Of a DNA stretch of 64,000 bases, positions 27,624 through 38,295 are shown in pieces. The number at the start of each line of letters is the position of its first letter. The first letter of the stretch is position 1. Source of the stretch: Polynucleobacter sp. UK-Mo-2m-Kol15 (lineage in GTDB: Bacteria; Pseudomonadota; Gammaproteobacteria; Burkholderiales; Burkholderiaceae); contig NZ_JACVQC010000001.1 in assembly GCF_018881505.1 (NCBI RefSeq), positions 913,927 through 977,926 of the forward strand. The letters run 5' to 3'. The notes below the pieces were generated by a model. It was not told where the DNA came from. It made no database searches and saw nothing but the letters and a program-made list of their open reading frames with translations. Both the position numbers and the translations under genes were made by a program.

Positions 27624-29072
27624 ATGAAAAAGTACCTTATTGCGCTCTTAGCTGTCTTTAGCTTGGGGCAGATTGCATTTATTCCGCAGGCGTGTGCTCA
27701 GACCCCACGTGTCTCTATTCCTGACTTTGCTGATTTAGTTGAGCGAGCAAGTCCTGCCGTTGTGAACATTCGCACTACCGAAAAAGTGATGCAACAACAA
27801 GCCCAAGGCGGCTTTCCTGGTATGCCAGAGGATCAGGCTGAGTTCTTTCGCCGCTTCTTTGGTGTGCCTGTTCCAGGATTGCCGGGCGGACCCAAGCAAG
27901 CTCAACCTAACTCTGGCAAGCCTCAAGAGGCTGATCGTGGCGTAGGCTCTGGCTTCATTATTGAATCTAACGGCCTAATTTTGACTAATGCTCACGTGGT
28001 TGAGGGCGCCAATACGATTTACGTTACTTTGACTGATAAGCGTGAGTACAAGGCTAAGTTATTGGGTATGGATAAGCGTACTGATATGGCGGTTGTCAAA
28101 ATCGATGCACGTGATTTGCCTAGGTTGCCACTGGGCGACTCTTCTCGAGTGAGGGTCGGTGAATGGGTATTAGCAATTGGCTCCCCATTCGGCCTGGAAA
28201 ATACAGTCACAGCAGGTATTGTGTCTGCCAAGAGTCGTGATACTGGTGACTACCTACCCTTCATTCAGACAGATGTAGCGGTTAATCCTGGTAATTCTGG
28301 CGGCCCTTTATTGAATACTGCAGGACAGGTGATTGGAATTAACTCCCAAATTTTTAGCCGCTCTGGTGGGTATATGGGCATCTCTTTTGCTATTCCGATT
28401 GATGAGGCGATGCGTGTTGCAGATCAATTGCGCACAAATGGAAAAATGACTCGCGGACGTATTGGTGTTGCTTTAGGTGAAATGACAAAAGAGGTTGCTG
28501 AAAGCTTGGGTTTAGGTAGGCCTCGCGGCGCTTATGTTCGTAATGTCGAGCCAGGCGGTCCAGCAGCGGCAGGCGGAATTGAGTCAGGGGACGTGATTCT
28601 CAGCTTTAATGGCCGTGATATTGGCAAATCTACCGATTTACCAAGAGTGGTTGGGGAAACTAAGCCAGGAACTAGTGCTAGCGTACAAGTTTGGCGTAAA
28701 GGCTCTACTAGAGATTTGATGGTTTCTGTAGTCGATACCGAAGCGGGTCAAGCTGCCGCGAAGAAGCCAGATAGCTCGGGTTCATCGAGCGGAAATATGA
28801 ATTCTCTTGGGGTAGCGGTTTCTGAGCTCTCAGACGGCAAGAAGAAGGAGCTCAATATCCGCAGCGGAGTAGAGGTTACTGGTTTGGGAGATGGTCCTTT
28901 GGCGCGTGCTGGCCTGCGTCAAGGGGATGTCATTATTCGGATTGCAGACGTTGATATTACTGGGGTTAAGCAGTTTGAGAGCCTGATTAAAGGCCTAGAT
29001 ACGAATAAAGCAGTTCCGATTTTTGTTCGTCGGGCTGACAGCACATTGATTATTCCAGTAAGGCCAAAATAA
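27624..29072 (+). CDS. mucD: Periplasmic serine protease of the DegP/MucD family
   Basis: The 482-residue protein has a signal peptide (MKKYLIALLAVFSLGQIAFIPQACAQ), a trypsin-like domain with the His in TNAHVVEGA, Asp in DMAVVKID and Ser in NPGNSGGPLLN, then two PDZ domains (about residues 275-365 and 395-480). It degrades or refolds misfolded envelope proteins. In many betaproteobacteria rpoE-rseA-rseB stand between fabF and this gene, but here only 70 bp separate them. I chose the ATG at 27624 because the upstream in-frame GTG/TTG region would spoil the signal peptide. Confidence 0.93.
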   Translation: MKKYLIALLAVFSLGQIAFIPQACAQTPRVSIPDFADLVERASPAVVNIRTTEKVMQQQAQGGFPGMPEDQAEFFRRFFGVPVPGLPGGPKQAQPNSGKPQEADRGVGSGFIIESNGLILTNAHVVEGANTIYVTLTDKREYKAKLLGMDKRTDMAVVKIDARDLPRLPLGDSSRVRVGEWVLAIGSPFGLENTVTAGIVSAKSRDTGDYLPFIQTDVAVNPGNSGGPLLNTAGQVIGINSQIFSRSGGYMGISFAIPIDEAMRVADQLRTNGKMTRGRIGVALGEMTKEVAESLGLGRPRGAYVRNVEPGGPAAAGGIESGDVILSFNGRDIGKSTDLPRVVGETKPGTSASVQVWRKGSTRDLMVSVVDTEAGQAAAKKPDSSGSSSGNMNSLGVAVSELSDGKKKELNIRSGVEVTGLGDGPLARAGLRQGDVIIRIADVDITGVKQFESLIKGLDTNKAVPIFVRRADSTLIIPVRPK

Positions 29073-29107
29073 GCCAAAACTAGGGTTTTTGGTCAAATAA
29101 ACGGGTT

Positions 29108-29126
29108 TGGCGCTAATTTAGCGCCA
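29108..29126 (+). repeat. Perfect hairpin in the mucD-lepA gap
   Basis: TGGCGCTAA and TTAGCGCCA pair with almost no loop, in the 143-bp gap between mucD and lepA. A second small hairpin (CGCATCA/TGGTGCG, about 29162-29178) follows. No T run adjoins either, so a terminator call is not supported; they may structure the lepA leader. Confidence 0.4.
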
Positions 29127-29215
29127 CCCATTACAATTGCCTTAAGACGACTTTTTGCAGCGCATCATTGTGGTGCGTTCTGACAAGGCGTTTTTTGAAG
29201 ACCACATATTACGCT

Positions 29216-31021
29216 ATGGATTTAATCCGCAATTTCTCTATCATCGCCCACATTGATCACGGCAAATCAACTCTTGCTGATCGCATTATTCAACTCTGTG
29301 GTGGCCTCACTGATCGTGAAATGGAAGCTCAAGTTCTGGATTCGATGGATATCGAACGTGAGCGTGGTATCACTATTAAGGCGCAAACAGCAGCGCTGAC
29401 TTATAAATCTAAAGACGGTAAAACCTACAACATCAATTTGATTGATACGCCAGGGCATGTCGACTTCTCCTATGAAGTAAGCCGTTCTTTATCGGCATGT
29501 GAAGGCGCATTGTTAGTAGTTGATGCCAGTCAGGGGGTTGAAGCCCAGACAGTCGCCAACTGCTACATGGCGCTGGAGTTAGGGGTTGAAGTGGTGCCGG
29601 TACTCAATAAGATTGATTTGCCGCAGGCTGATCCTGAGCGCGCCAAAAAAGAAATTGAAGATGTCATTGGTATTGATGCATCGGAAGCGGTGACCTGTTC
29701 GGCTAAAACTGGATTAGGAGTGCAAGAGGTCATTGAAGAAATGATTGCTCGTGTACCGCCGCCAAAGGGTAATGCGGCGGATCCTTTGCAAGCATTGATC
29801 ATTGATTCTTGGTTTGATAACTATGTTGGCGTAGTGATGCTAGTGCGCGTCGTCAATGGCACTCTTAAGCCAAAAGAAAAAATTAGCTTGATGGCGAATG
29901 GCTCAAGTCATTTAGTGGAGCATGTTGGCGTCTTTAGTCCAAAGTCTGTAGACCGCCCAGAGTTGTCTGCTGGTCAAGTAGGCTTTGTGATTGCTGGTAT
30001 TAAGGAACTCAAAGCTGCCAAAGTGGGTGACACAGTTACGCATACCCCTGGACAGCAAGGCCGAACTCCTGCGACAGCACCACTCCCTGGTTTTAAAGAG
30101 GTTAAGCCCCAGGTCTTTGCTGGTCTGTATCCAGTGGAGTCTAGTGAATACGATCAACTCCGTGAGTCTTTAGAGAAGTTACAGTTAAATGATGCTTCAC
30201 TCCTGTACGAGCCTGAGGTTTCACAGGCGCTTGGTTTTGGATTCCGTTGTGGCTTCTTGGGGCTTCTGCACATGGAGATCGTACAGGAGCGCTTAGAGCG
30301 ACAGTACGGCATGAACCTCATTACTACTGCGCCAACCGTTGTGTATCAGGTGGAGCAATCTGACGGAACCATTTTGTCGGTAGATAATCCATCGAAAATG
30401 CCAGAGGCGAGCAAGATTAATACGATTCTTGAGCCGATCGTGACAGTTAATCTGTATATGCCTCAAGAGTATGTGGGCTCGATCATTACCCTGTGCGTTG
30501 GTAAGCGGGGTATTCAGATGGATATGAATTACCTTGGTCGTCAAGTAAAACTGACATACGAACTCCCAATGGCTGAGATTGTTTTGGATTTCTTCGACAA
30601 AATGAAATCTATTTCTCGTGGCTATGCATCTATGGATTACGAATTCAAAGAGTACCGTCCAGCTGATGTAGTTAAGGTTGATATCTTGATTAATAGTGAG
30701 CGAGTTGACGCTCTATCCGTGATTGTTCACCGTAGCAATAGTCAGCATCGTGGACGTGAAGTAGTCGCTAAGATGCGTGGCATCATTCCACGCCAAATGT
30801 TTGATGTGGCTATTCAGGCGGCAATTGGTAGCAATATCGTTGCTCGAGAAAACGTTAAAGCATTGCGTAAAAACGTATTAGCCAAGTGTTACGGAGGCGA
30901 TATCTCCCGTAAACGTAAGTTATTAGAAAAGCAAAAAGAAGGTAAGAAGCGCATGAAACAAGTTGGTAATGTGGAGATTCCGCAAGAGGCGTTCTTGGCT
31001 ATTTTGCAGGTAGACGACTAA
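29216..31021 (+). CDS. lepA: Elongation factor 4 (LepA) translational GTPase
   Basis: LepA is a ribosome-binding GTPase that helps in 30S assembly and in rescue of stalled translation. The 601-residue protein shows the G1 motif [14 protein letters not shown], the switch region [26 protein letters not shown] and CSAKTG, followed by EF-G-like domains and the LepA-specific C-terminal domain ending near residue 600. The start [16 protein letters not shown] matches the family; an upstream ATG at 29168 adds unrelated residues. Its stop overlaps the lepB start (TAATG). Confidence 0.97.
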   Translation: MDLIRNFSIIAHIDHGKSTLADRIIQLCGGLTDREMEAQVLDSMDIERERGITIKAQTAALTYKSKDGKTYNINLIDTPGHVDFSYEVSRSLSACEGALLVVDASQGVEAQTVANCYMALELGVEVVPVLNKIDLPQADPERAKKEIEDVIGIDASEAVTCSAKTGLGVQEVIEEMIARVPPPKGNAADPLQALIIDSWFDNYVGVVMLVRVVNGTLKPKEKISLMANGSSHLVEHVGVFSPKSVDRPELSAGQVGFVIAGIKELKAAKVGDTVTHTPGQQGRTPATAPLPGFKEVKPQVFAGLYPVESSEYDQLRESLEKLQLNDASLLYEPEVSQALGFGFRCGFLGLLHMEIVQERLERQYGMNLITTAPTVVYQVEQSDGTILSVDNPSKMPEASKINTILEPIVTVNLYMPQEYVGSIITLCVGKRGIQMDMNYLGRQVKLTYELPMAEIVLDFFDKMKSISRGYASMDYEFKEYRPADVVKVDILINSERVDALSVIVHRSNSQHRGREVVAKMRGIIPRQMFDVAIQAAIGSNIVARENVKALRKNVLAKCYGGDISRKRKLLEKQKEGKKRMKQVGNVEIPQEAFLAILQVDD

Positions 31022-31827
31022 TGAACTTCGCACTCATCCTTTTTATCTTGGTGTTGGTCTCTGGGCTTGCTTGGATTGCTGACCGCTATTACTTTGCCCC
31101 ACAAAGACGCATAGCTGGTATCGACCGCATGCCATTGTGGTTGGAATATACGGCTGGGTTCTTTCCGGTAATTTGCGCAGTATTTGTTTTGCGCTCTTTT
31201 ATAGTGGAGCCCTTCAAAATTCCATCGGGATCAATGATTCCAACCCTGCATATTGGCGACTTTATCTTGGTAAATAAATTTACCTACGGTATTCGTTTGC
31301 CAGTCATTAATCAGAAAGTTGTGGATCTAGGCTCACCAAAGCGTGGCGATGTAGTCGTATTCCGCTATCCTCGAGATGAATCAATTGATTACATCAAGCG
31401 TGTCATAGCTTTACCGGGCGATACCATTACCTATCAAGATAAGCGTCTAACAGTCAATGGTCAGCCTTTGCAATACAGTGGCGGCGAGCCTTATCTTGAC
31501 CCAGAAAATATGCGTTATGCGAAGAAATTCTCAGAATCTTTCCCTGCAGACTTAGGCGGTAATAAGCACGAGATATTGAATGATCCTGATCGTCCTGCTG
31601 GCATGTTCCCTGCAGAACGTTTTCCAGGATTTGAAAATTGCCAATATCAAAATGCAGGCCTTACCTGTAAGGTTCCTGCTGGCCATTACTTTGCTATGGG
31701 TGATAACCGCGATAATAGTGCCGATTCTCGTTACTGGGGATTTGTGCCAGATAAAAATATCGTGGGTAGAGCCTTCTTTGTTTGGTTAAATCTTGGAAAT
31801 CTTGGCCGCATTGGCGGCTTCGAGTAA
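31021..31827 (+). CDS. lepB: Signal peptidase I
   Basis: LepB removes signal peptides from Sec- and Tat-exported proteins. The 268-residue protein has a transmembrane segment at residues 2-20, a second at about 42-58, and then the periplasmic catalytic domain: Ser in PSGSMIPTL, Lys in [11 protein letters not shown], and the [16 protein letters not shown] box. It follows lepA with overlapping stop and start and precedes rnc by 4 bp. Confidence 0.96.
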   Translation: MNFALILFILVLVSGLAWIADRYYFAPQRRIAGIDRMPLWLEYTAGFFPVICAVFVLRSFIVEPFKIPSGSMIPTLHIGDFILVNKFTYGIRLPVINQKVVDLGSPKRGDVVVFRYPRDESIDYIKRVIALPGDTITYQDKRLTVNGQPLQYSGGEPYLDPENMRYAKKFSESFPADLGGNKHEILNDPDRPAGMFPAERFPGFENCQYQNAGLTCKVPAGHYFAMGDNRDNSADSRYWGFVPDKNIVGRAFFVWLNLGNLGRIGGFE

Positions 31828-31831
31828 AACT

Positions 31832-32623
31832 ATGAACGCCCGCGTCGTCATCGAAACTGCACCGTTACAAGCGCAACTGGGCTATACGTTTAAAAAACTA
31901 GAGCTGCTGAATCAAGCCTTAACGCATCGGAGTCACAGCAAGAAGAATAATGAACGCCTTGAGTTTTTAGGTGACTCTATTCTGAATTGCGTTGTCGCTG
32001 AAATGCTTTATGAGCGTTATTCAGATCTAGACGAGGGTGATCTCTCTCGCGTTAGGGCTAATCTGGTTAAGCAGCAAGCACTTTATGAAATTGCCCAAAC
32101 CTTATCATTGTCTGACTACCTACGTTTAGGTGAGGGTGAGCTCAAGAGCGGCGGCTTCCGTCGCCCATCCATTCTGGCAGACACGTTGGAGGCAGTGACT
32201 GGCGCAATATTTTTAGATGGCGGGTTTGATGCTGCTAGGACATGTTTGCGTAAACTCTACTCTATCATTTTGGCTAACGTTGACCCCAAGACTCTGGGTA
32301 AAGACGATAAAACTTTATTGCAAGAGTGTTTACAAAGCTATCAATTGCCTTTGCCCACTTATAACGTGACTGGTACTAGTGGCGCTGCCCATAACCAGCA
32401 GTTTGAGGTGGAGTGTTTAATTCCCAATCTTAAGGTTGCTGTTAAGGGTGAGGGTGCATCTCGACGTGCAGCGGAACAAGCTGCTGCGAAGCTGGCCTTA
32501 ATTACTGCACTAAAAGCCTTGCCTCAAGCGCTAGGTAAGCCTAAAAAGACTCGGTCAGCTAAAAAGAAGGCAGCCAAAAAAGTGGCGACTGAAGAGCAAT
32601 TAAATCTTAAGCTGAAGGGCTAA
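31832..32623 (+). CDS. rnc: Ribonuclease III
   Basis: RNase III cuts double-stranded RNA in rRNA precursors and regulatory duplexes. The 263-residue protein has the catalytic signature [21 protein letters not shown] and [17 protein letters not shown], then a double-stranded RNA-binding domain (about residues 155-225) and a Lys/Ala-rich tail ([13 protein letters not shown]) that is longer than in E. coli (226 residues). The ATG at 31832 is used; the upstream in-frame ATG at 31793 lies in lepB. Confidence 0.95.
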   Translation: MNARVVIETAPLQAQLGYTFKKLELLNQALTHRSHSKKNNERLEFLGDSILNCVVAEMLYERYSDLDEGDLSRVRANLVKQQALYEIAQTLSLSDYLRLGEGELKSGGFRRPSILADTLEAVTGAIFLDGGFDAARTCLRKLYSIILANVDPKTLGKDDKTLLQECLQSYQLPLPTYNVTGTSGAAHNQQFEVECLIPNLKVAVKGEGASRRAAEQAAAKLALITALKALPQALGKPKKTRSAKKKAAKKVATEEQLNLKLKG

Positions 32624-32625
32624 TC

Positions 32626-33561
32626 GTGTTTAGATGCGGCACTATCGCCATTGTTGGCCGTCCCAATATGGGCAAATCGACCCTCTTAAATGCCTTGGTT
32701 GGTCAGAAGATTAGTATTACCTCCCGTAAGGCCCAAACTACACGTCATCGTATTTTGGGTATCCAGAATCGTGAAGAGGCACAGTTCATATTCATCGATA
32801 CGCCAGGCTTTCAGACACGTTTAATTAATACCTTAAATAAGGCATTGAACCGCACGGTAACTACAGCTCTGCAGGACGTGAACGTGGCTTGTTTTGTAGT
32901 TGAGGCTGGTTACTTTGGTGAGGATGATAAGAAGGTCTTGAAATTACTGCCAGATGACCTGCCAGTTGTCTTAGTTTTGAATAAATTAGATTTATTTAAT
33001 AGTCGCTTTCAGACTCCATCTGAGCGGGATCAGGCCTTGCTCAACTTTATTAAAGAAATGGCTCGCCCTTGGTGTGAATTGGGTGGCCATGAAGATCAGA
33101 AGGGTGAGTTCGCTGAAATCGTTCCGATGAGTGCTAAGAGTCCTGGAGATATTGAAAGATTATTAGATGTGCTTGAGGGTTACTTACCTGAGGCGCCGGC
33201 AGTCTATGACGGCGATACCATCACCGATCGTAGTGAGCGCTTTCTGGCTGCTGAGATCTTACGTGAGAAGGTCTTCCGCTTCACTGGCGAGGAATTGCCA
33301 TATACCAGTACTGTAGTGATTGATCAATTTAAGATGGATGGCAAGATGCGACGTATTGCGGCAACTATTTTGGTTGATCGCGATAGTCATAAGGCGATGA
33401 TTATTGGTGCCAAGGGTGAGCGGCTTAAGAAGATCTCAACCGATGCTCGTATTGATATGGAAAAGCTCTTTGACGGTAAGGTATTCTTAGAGACTTGGGT
33501 CAAGGTCAAACGTGGCTGGGCAGATGATCGCGCTGAATTACGGGCACAAGGACTAGAGTAA
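32626..33561 (+). CDS. era: GTPase Era
   Basis: Era binds the 3' end of 16S rRNA and assists 30S maturation. The 311-residue protein has G1 ([11 protein letters not shown]), switch regions, DTPGFQT, NKLDLF and SAKSPGD motifs, then a KH domain at the C-terminus ([24 protein letters not shown]). The start codon is GTG at 32626, only 2 bp after rnc, as in the conserved lepB-rnc-era order. Confidence 0.96.
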   Translation: MFRCGTIAIVGRPNMGKSTLLNALVGQKISITSRKAQTTRHRILGIQNREEAQFIFIDTPGFQTRLINTLNKALNRTVTTALQDVNVACFVVEAGYFGEDDKKVLKLLPDDLPVVLVLNKLDLFNSRFQTPSERDQALLNFIKEMARPWCELGGHEDQKGEFAEIVPMSAKSPGDIERLLDVLEGYLPEAPAVYDGDTITDRSERFLAAEILREKVFRFTGEELPYTSTVVIDQFKMDGKMRRIAATILVDRDSHKAMIIGAKGERLKKISTDARIDMEKLFDGKVFLETWVKVKRGWADDRAELRAQGLE

Positions 33562-33567
33562 TTATTC

Positions 33568-34302
33568 ATGGCCTCTATTCGTGTTGCTGACGAACCTGCT
33601 TTTGTATTGCACAGCATTCCTTATAAAGAAACTAGCTTAATTCTGGATGTCTTTACTCGGCAGTATGGTCGCATGGCCTTGATTGCTAAGGGTGCAAAGC
33701 GCCCACACTCAGTCTTGCGTCCAGTTTTGCAGCGCTTTCAACCTCTATTAGTCTCTTGGAGCGGAAAGTCAGAGCTCAGAACTTTAACGAAGTCAGAGTG
33801 GGTTGGTGGTACACCATCATTGGTGGGCGATGCTTTGCTCTGCGGCTTTTACCTCAATGAATTATTGGTCAAGTTCCTAGCGCGTGAAGACGACTACGAA
33901 AAGCTCTACGATCATTACACTGATACGATCTCTGCTTTATCCAATCTCGAATTTGAATCTAAGGGTTTGGAAGAAATTCTGCGGCCTTTTGAGTTGACGC
34001 TATTACAGGAGACCGGCTATGCAGCAGCGCTGGATCGCTGTGTTGAGACTAATAGCGCCCCCATTTCAAATGAGCAATATGTTTATCAGCCAGAGCGTGG
34101 TGTTAGGCCGGCACAGGGGGATGATCCGGGCCATTGGCCAGTCTTGAGCGGCAAATCCCTGCTGGCCATAACGGCAGGAGACTTTTCTGATGCAGAGACG
34201 CTTTCTGAAAGTAAGCAGTTAATGCGTTTCTTACTAGGACTACACCTTCAAGATCAAGTACTCACTACCCGTCAGATTTTGATTGACCTAAAGAAAATCT
34301 AG
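33568..34302 (+). CDS. recO: DNA repair protein RecO
   Basis: RecO helps RecR load RecA on SSB-coated single-stranded DNA. The 244-residue protein starts with an OB-fold region (EPAFVLHSIPYKETSLILDVFTRQYGRMALIAKGAKRP) and continues with the helical domain (YLNELLVKFLAREDDYEKLYDHY). The usual zinc-finger cysteines of other RecO proteins are not evident, as in many proteobacterial forms. It lies 6 bp after era. Confidence 0.92.
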   Translation: MASIRVADEPAFVLHSIPYKETSLILDVFTRQYGRMALIAKGAKRPHSVLRPVLQRFQPLLVSWSGKSELRTLTKSEWVGGTPSLVGDALLCGFYLNELLVKFLAREDDYEKLYDHYTDTISALSNLEFESKGLEEILRPFELTLLQETGYAAALDRCVETNSAPISNEQYVYQPERGVRPAQGDDPGHWPVLSGKSLLAITAGDFSDAETLSESKQLMRFLLGLHLQDQVLTTRQILIDLKKI

Positions 34303-34314
34303 TAATCTACCCCA

Positions 34315-35058
34315 ATGAATACCCAACAAAAGCTTGAGCTTGGCATCAATATTGATCACGTTGCCACCTTACGAAATGCTCGAGGAACTATTTATCCAGA
34401 CCCTATAAAGGCTGCCCGCTTGGCTGAAGAGGCTGGCGCTGATTTAATTACCTTGCATTTGCGTGAAGATCGTCGCCATATTAAGGATGCAGATTTAATC
34501 ACCCTTCGCCCCTTAATTCAGACGCGTATGAATTTAGAATGCGCTGTTACCCCTGAGATGATTAATATTGCCTGCCGGGTGCAGCCGCATGATGTTTGCC
34601 TTGTTCCTGAGAAACGCGAGGAGGTAACTACTGAGGGCGGTCTAGATGTCATAGGCCATTCTGAAGCAGTCAAAGCTGCCACCGCACAATTAAAGGCCGC
34701 AGGTATTCGGGTGTCACTCTTTATTGATCCAGAAGAAATGCAAATTCAAGCTGCTAAAGATATGGGGGCGACAGTGGTTGAATTACATACTGGTCGCTAC
34801 GCAGACCTCGCTGGGAGCCAACAAAATCAAGAGCTTGAGCGCATTAGGAAAGCAGCACAGTTTGGAAAAAGCATTGGCTTGCGAGTCAATGCTGGCCATG
34901 GATTGAATGAGGGTAATGTAATTCCTGTTGCCGCAATTGCCGAACTCTCAGAACTCAATATTGGGCACGCTATTGTTGCTGAAGCTTTATTTAAGGGCTG
35001 GCAAAACGCCATTTCTGATATGAAGGCTCTGATGATTCAGGGTAGGGCTAAGAATTAA
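34315..35058 (+). CDS. pdxJ: Pyridoxine 5'-phosphate synthase PdxJ
   Basis: PdxJ condenses 1-deoxyxylulose 5-phosphate with the PdxA product to pyridoxine 5'-phosphate. The 247-residue TIM-barrel protein shows [61 protein letters not shown] and VNAGHGLN, all PdxJ signatures. It is placed between recO and acpS as in E. coli. Confidence 0.97.
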   Translation: MNTQQKLELGINIDHVATLRNARGTIYPDPIKAARLAEEAGADLITLHLREDRRHIKDADLITLRPLIQTRMNLECAVTPEMINIACRVQPHDVCLVPEKREEVTTEGGLDVIGHSEAVKAATAQLKAAGIRVSLFIDPEEMQIQAAKDMGATVVELHTGRYADLAGSQQNQELERIRKAAQFGKSIGLRVNAGHGLNEGNVIPVAAIAELSELNIGHAIVAEALFKGWQNAISDMKALMIQGRAKN

Positions 35059-35072
35059 AAGAGTTATATCAA

Positions 35073-35465
35073 ATGATCATAGGTATTGGTACAGACATTT
35101 TGCAGATCGAGCGGCTACAAGCCGCTTACGATCGCACCAATGGCCGCTTGGCAGAAAAAATTCTTGGGCCAGATGAGATGCTGGTTTTCAAGCAACGCTT
35201 ATCCAGAAATCATAAGAGGGGTATTGCTTTCTTGGCGACCCGCTTTGCTGCAAAAGAAGCATTTTCAAAAGCAATCGGCCTGGGCATGAGAATGCCAATG
35301 ACTTGGAGATCACTCCAAACGCTGAATGAACCTAGCGGTAAACCAGTGACATCGTATTTGGGCGCACTCGCACAATTCATGCTGGATAAAAACTGGGAAG
35401 CTCAGGTCACTGTCAGTGACGAGCAAGATATGGCAATAGCTCATGTGATCGTAGTTCAAAAATAA
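35073..35465 (+). CDS. acpS: Holo-ACP synthase AcpS
   Basis: AcpS transfers 4'-phosphopantetheine from CoA to AcpP. The 130-residue protein shows [13 protein letters not shown] and [17 protein letters not shown], which hold the Mg2+-binding Asp and Glu. It belongs to the recO-pdxJ-acpS-nagZ run and serves the acyl carrier protein encoded 9 kb upstream. Confidence 0.95.
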   Translation: MIIGIGTDILQIERLQAAYDRTNGRLAEKILGPDEMLVFKQRLSRNHKRGIAFLATRFAAKEAFSKAIGLGMRMPMTWRSLQTLNEPSGKPVTSYLGALAQFMLDKNWEAQVTVSDEQDMAIAHVIVVQK

Positions 35466-35491
35466 ATAAAACGAAAAAATACGAGGAATCC

Positions 35492-36568
35492 ATGACTAAG
35501 TCAATTATGAATCCAGGCCCTGTCACTTTAGATGTTGTTAGTCTTGAGTTAAATACGGAGGATCGTCGTCGCATCTTGCATCCCCTTACGGGCGGCGTCA
35601 TTTTATTTGGCAGAAACTTTGCTAATCGTAAGCAGCTCACCAAACTCACTGCGGAAATTAAAAAACTCCGTCCCGATGTATTGATCTCGATTGATCATGA
35701 GGGCGGACGTGTACAACGATGCAGGACTGATGGTTTTACCCATTTACCTGCCATGCGTAAGCTCGGTGAACTTTGGGGTTCTAAAAATATGTCATCGCAT
35801 TCTGCTGAATCCGCCGCTATTGCGATGGCAGCAGCTACAGCTTGTGGCTATGTCTTAGCTACCGAGTTGCGTGCTTGCGGTGTGGACTTTAGCTTTACTC
35901 CTGTTCTAGATCTTGATTTTGGTCGCAGCGGTGTAATTGGAGATCGTGCATTCAGTCGTGATCCGCAAATTACTTTTGCATTGGCAAAGAGCTTGAATGA
36001 AGGTTTACGTCTTGCCGGTATGGCTAACTGCGGTAAGCACTTCCCAGGCCATGGCTGGGCGGAAGCGGATTCTCATGTGGCTATTCCAGTTGATGAACGT
36101 CCTTTGCAGCAAATTTTGAATGACGATGCTAAGCCTTACGAGTGGTTGGATCTCAGCTTGACCGCAGTGATGCCTGCACATGTGATCTACCCAAAGGTAG
36201 ACAAGAATCCAGCTGGATTTTCTAAAGTTTGGTTGCATTCGATTTTGCGTCAAGAGTTAGGCTTTGAAGGCGTGATCTTTAGTGATGACCTTTCGATGGA
36301 AGGTGCAAGCGTTGCCGGTTCTGTAGTCAAGGGTGCTGATATGGCGCTTGAGGCAGGATGTGATGCGGTCTTGATTTGTAATCGTCCAGATCTTGCAGAT
36401 CAATTACTTAGTAAGTTGAAAGTTTCTAAAGCAAAAAAAGCAGAATCCGCTACTCGATTAAATCGCTTGATGCCGACATCTGCAGCTCTTGCTTGGAATG
36501 AACTGCAGTCTGAAGCGCAATACCAGTATGCTAAAGGCTTATTGCAGCAACTAAATTTAATTGCATGA
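35492..36568 (+). CDS. nagZ: Beta-N-acetylhexosaminidase NagZ
   Basis: NagZ removes N-acetylglucosamine from recycled peptidoglycan muropeptides in the cytoplasm. The 358-residue glycoside hydrolase family 3 protein shows IDHEGGRVQRCR, NCGKHFPGHGWAEADSHVAIPVDER and the nucleophile Asp in GVIFSDDLSMEGAS. The family has no signal peptide and none is seen. It lies 26 bp after acpS, preceded by ACGAGGAAT. Confidence 0.95.
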   Translation: MTKSIMNPGPVTLDVVSLELNTEDRRRILHPLTGGVILFGRNFANRKQLTKLTAEIKKLRPDVLISIDHEGGRVQRCRTDGFTHLPAMRKLGELWGSKNMSSHSAESAAIAMAAATACGYVLATELRACGVDFSFTPVLDLDFGRSGVIGDRAFSRDPQITFALAKSLNEGLRLAGMANCGKHFPGHGWAEADSHVAIPVDERPLQQILNDDAKPYEWLDLSLTAVMPAHVIYPKVDKNPAGFSKVWLHSILRQELGFEGVIFSDDLSMEGASVAGSVVKGADMALEAGCDAVLICNRPDLADQLLSKLKVSKAKKAESATRLNRLMPTSAALAWNELQSEAQYQYAKGLLQQLNLIA

Positions 36569-36573
36569 GTTTT

Positions 36574-37572
36574 CTACTTCTTTGATGCTCTTTCCCACTC
36601 AGAGACTACGAACTTTTTAATCTCTTCACCTTGATCTCTAGCGCAAATAATTTCATCTATATTCACAGATGTGTGTAGTTTCTGTAGACGCAATACATCA
36701 CCGTGCTGCGAATGATTTGGAAGCCACGCACCCCAAAAGAAGCCGATTTTTTCTAACTCAGAAAATGCGAGTGAGGCAGCTTCTTGAGATATTGGAAGGT
36801 TTAGTAGGATAAAGGGAAGATTGAGAGGCTCTAGTTTTTCTAACTCACCCTTAATCAAGTGAATAAAATCCTTGCCAATGTGCTGAACTTTAATACTAGC
36901 CATTTGGATTTCTGGATTGACTTGAGTGGCATATTCGGATTTTCCAATCCCTTGAGCAGAAGATTCTTGAATGCTTCGAGTGAGATTAATCTTTTGAGAT
37001 AAATTACTTACAAAGTTAATATGTTGTTTAGGAAGATAGATAGTATGGTGTTTATTTTTCAATGGGAGATAGCACGACAAAAATGACATTCGACTATCTG
37101 AAAGGCTCTGAAGTCCAACCATATCGCGCGAAGGTGTTGCGCCCAATAAAACGCCAGTCTCCTGAGCACCAAATGCAATCATCTCCTTTTGGCTATAAGG
37201 ATGATTTGTAACGCAGTCAGTCCAGAATCCGATGAGATCTAATTCTTGGGCAATTTCTATGCGTTTTTTGGCCATTTCTTCAGCGATATGATGACCGCGG
37301 TAGTCTGGGTCTACAACCATTTTTCCAGCCTCAGGTGAGGTATTGTGCTCATCAGCAAAGCTGAGTGCGCAATGGCCAATGATGCGACCATCTGGATGTT
37401 GAGCGACCACTGAATACATCATTTTGCTATTGATGATTTTTTCTAATGCTACTGAGTCGTATATTTCTTTAAAGGGGTAGCTATCCCCATAGCAACGCTT
37501 AACACATTCTATGAGCTGCGGTATATCTCCAATTTCTAAGCCTCGGATTTCCGGGGTAATTTCATTTGTCAT
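36574..37572 (-). CDS. GNAT-family acetyltransferase with an unassigned C-terminal half
   Basis: The 332-residue protein has an N-terminal GNAT domain (about residues 5-160) with the acetyl-CoA motif MVVDPDYRGHHIAEEMAKKRIEIAQ. The C-terminal half (about 165-332) is of similar size; it contains alternating strands and helices and a stretch IGFFWGAWLPNHSQHGDVLRLQKL that could be a second, degenerate GNAT-like fold. I cannot name the substrate. It converges with nagZ (5-bp gap) and precedes the efp terminator. Confidence 0.75.
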   Translation of the reverse strand: MTNEITPEIRGLEIGDIPQLIECVKRCYGDSYPFKEIYDSVALEKIINSKMMYSVVAQHPDGRIIGHCALSFADEHNTSPEAGKMVVDPDYRGHHIAEEMAKKRIEIAQELDLIGFWTDCVTNHPYSQKEMIAFGAQETGVLLGATPSRDMVGLQSLSDSRMSFLSCYLPLKNKHHTIYLPKQHINFVSNLSQKINLTRSIQESSAQGIGKSEYATQVNPEIQMASIKVQHIGKDFIHLIKGELEKLEPLNLPFILLNLPISQEAASLAFSELEKIGFFWGAWLPNHSQHGDVLRLQKLHTSVNIDEIICARDQGEEIKKFVVSEWERASKK

Positions 37573-37605
37573 GATGTTCTAATTTTACCTAGAATGTAAT
37601 AATGA

Positions 37606-37629
37606 AAAAGCCCGGCATGCCGGGCTTTT
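37606..37629. terminator. Bidirectional intrinsic terminator downstream of efp
   Basis: A perfect palindrome built on AAAAGCCCGGC with flanking A and T runs sits between efp and the GNAT gene. On the minus strand the stem is followed by TTTTT, so it ends efp transcription. Confidence 0.87.
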
Positions 37630-37647
37630 ACTTAGCAAGCAAGCTAG

Positions 37648-38208
37648 TTAGTTAGCGCGGCTACGATATTCGCCGGTACGAGTATCAATTTCGATCTTGT
37701 CGCCGGTGTTGCAGAACAATGGTACTTGCAATTCATAGCCAGTAGCCAATTTTGCATTCTTCAATACTTTGCCTGAGCTGGTATCGCCCTTAACTGCTGG
37801 CTCTGTGTAAATGATTTCACGAACCAAAGAATTTGGCATTGCTACTGAGAGTGCTTTACCTTCGTAGAACACCACTTCGCAAGGCATGCTTTCCTCGAGG
37901 TAGTTCAATGCATCACCCATAAATTCAGCTTCAACTTCGTACTGGTTGTAGTCGCCATCCATAAATACATACATTGGATCTGCAAAGTAAGAGTAGGTGC
38001 ATTCCTTTTTATCCAGGATCACTACATCAAACTTATCATCTGCCTTGTATACGCCTTCGTTAGGTGCGCCAGTTAACAAGTTTTTGAATTTCATTTTTAC
38101 AACAGAAGAGTTGCGGCCTGAGCGGCTATATTCTGCTTTTAAAACGACCATGGCATCAGTGCCGATCATGACTACGTTACCAACGCGAAGTTCTTGTGCT
38201 GTTTTCAT
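37648..38208 (-). CDS. efp: Elongation factor P
   Basis: EF-P binds between P and E sites and rescues ribosomes stalled at polyproline. The 186-residue protein has the three-domain layout, starting [16 protein letters not shown]. The tip of the modification loop reads YSRSGRNSS with Arg at position 32, not Lys. Arg32 is the residue that EarP rhamnosylates in Pseudomonas and Neisseria, and earP lies just upstream on the same strand (87-bp gap). The sequence is thus the arginine type rather than the EpmA beta-lysine type. Confidence 0.97.
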   Translation of the reverse strand: MKTAQELRVGNVVMIGTDAMVVLKAEYSRSGRNSSVVKMKFKNLLTGAPNEGVYKADDKFDVVILDKKECTYSYFADPMYVFMDGDYNQYEVEAEFMGDALNYLEESMPCEVVFYEGKALSVAMPNSLVREIIYTEPAVKGDTSSGKVLKNAKLATGYELQVPLFCNTGDKIEIDTRTGEYRSRAN

Positions 38209-38295
38209 CTTACTATTCCCGGGTGCAGAGCTGATTTTCTGCGGTTTTTATCAAAAACAAGATTGTAACCGCCTGCTGACTGTTTGAGCTGAAGA

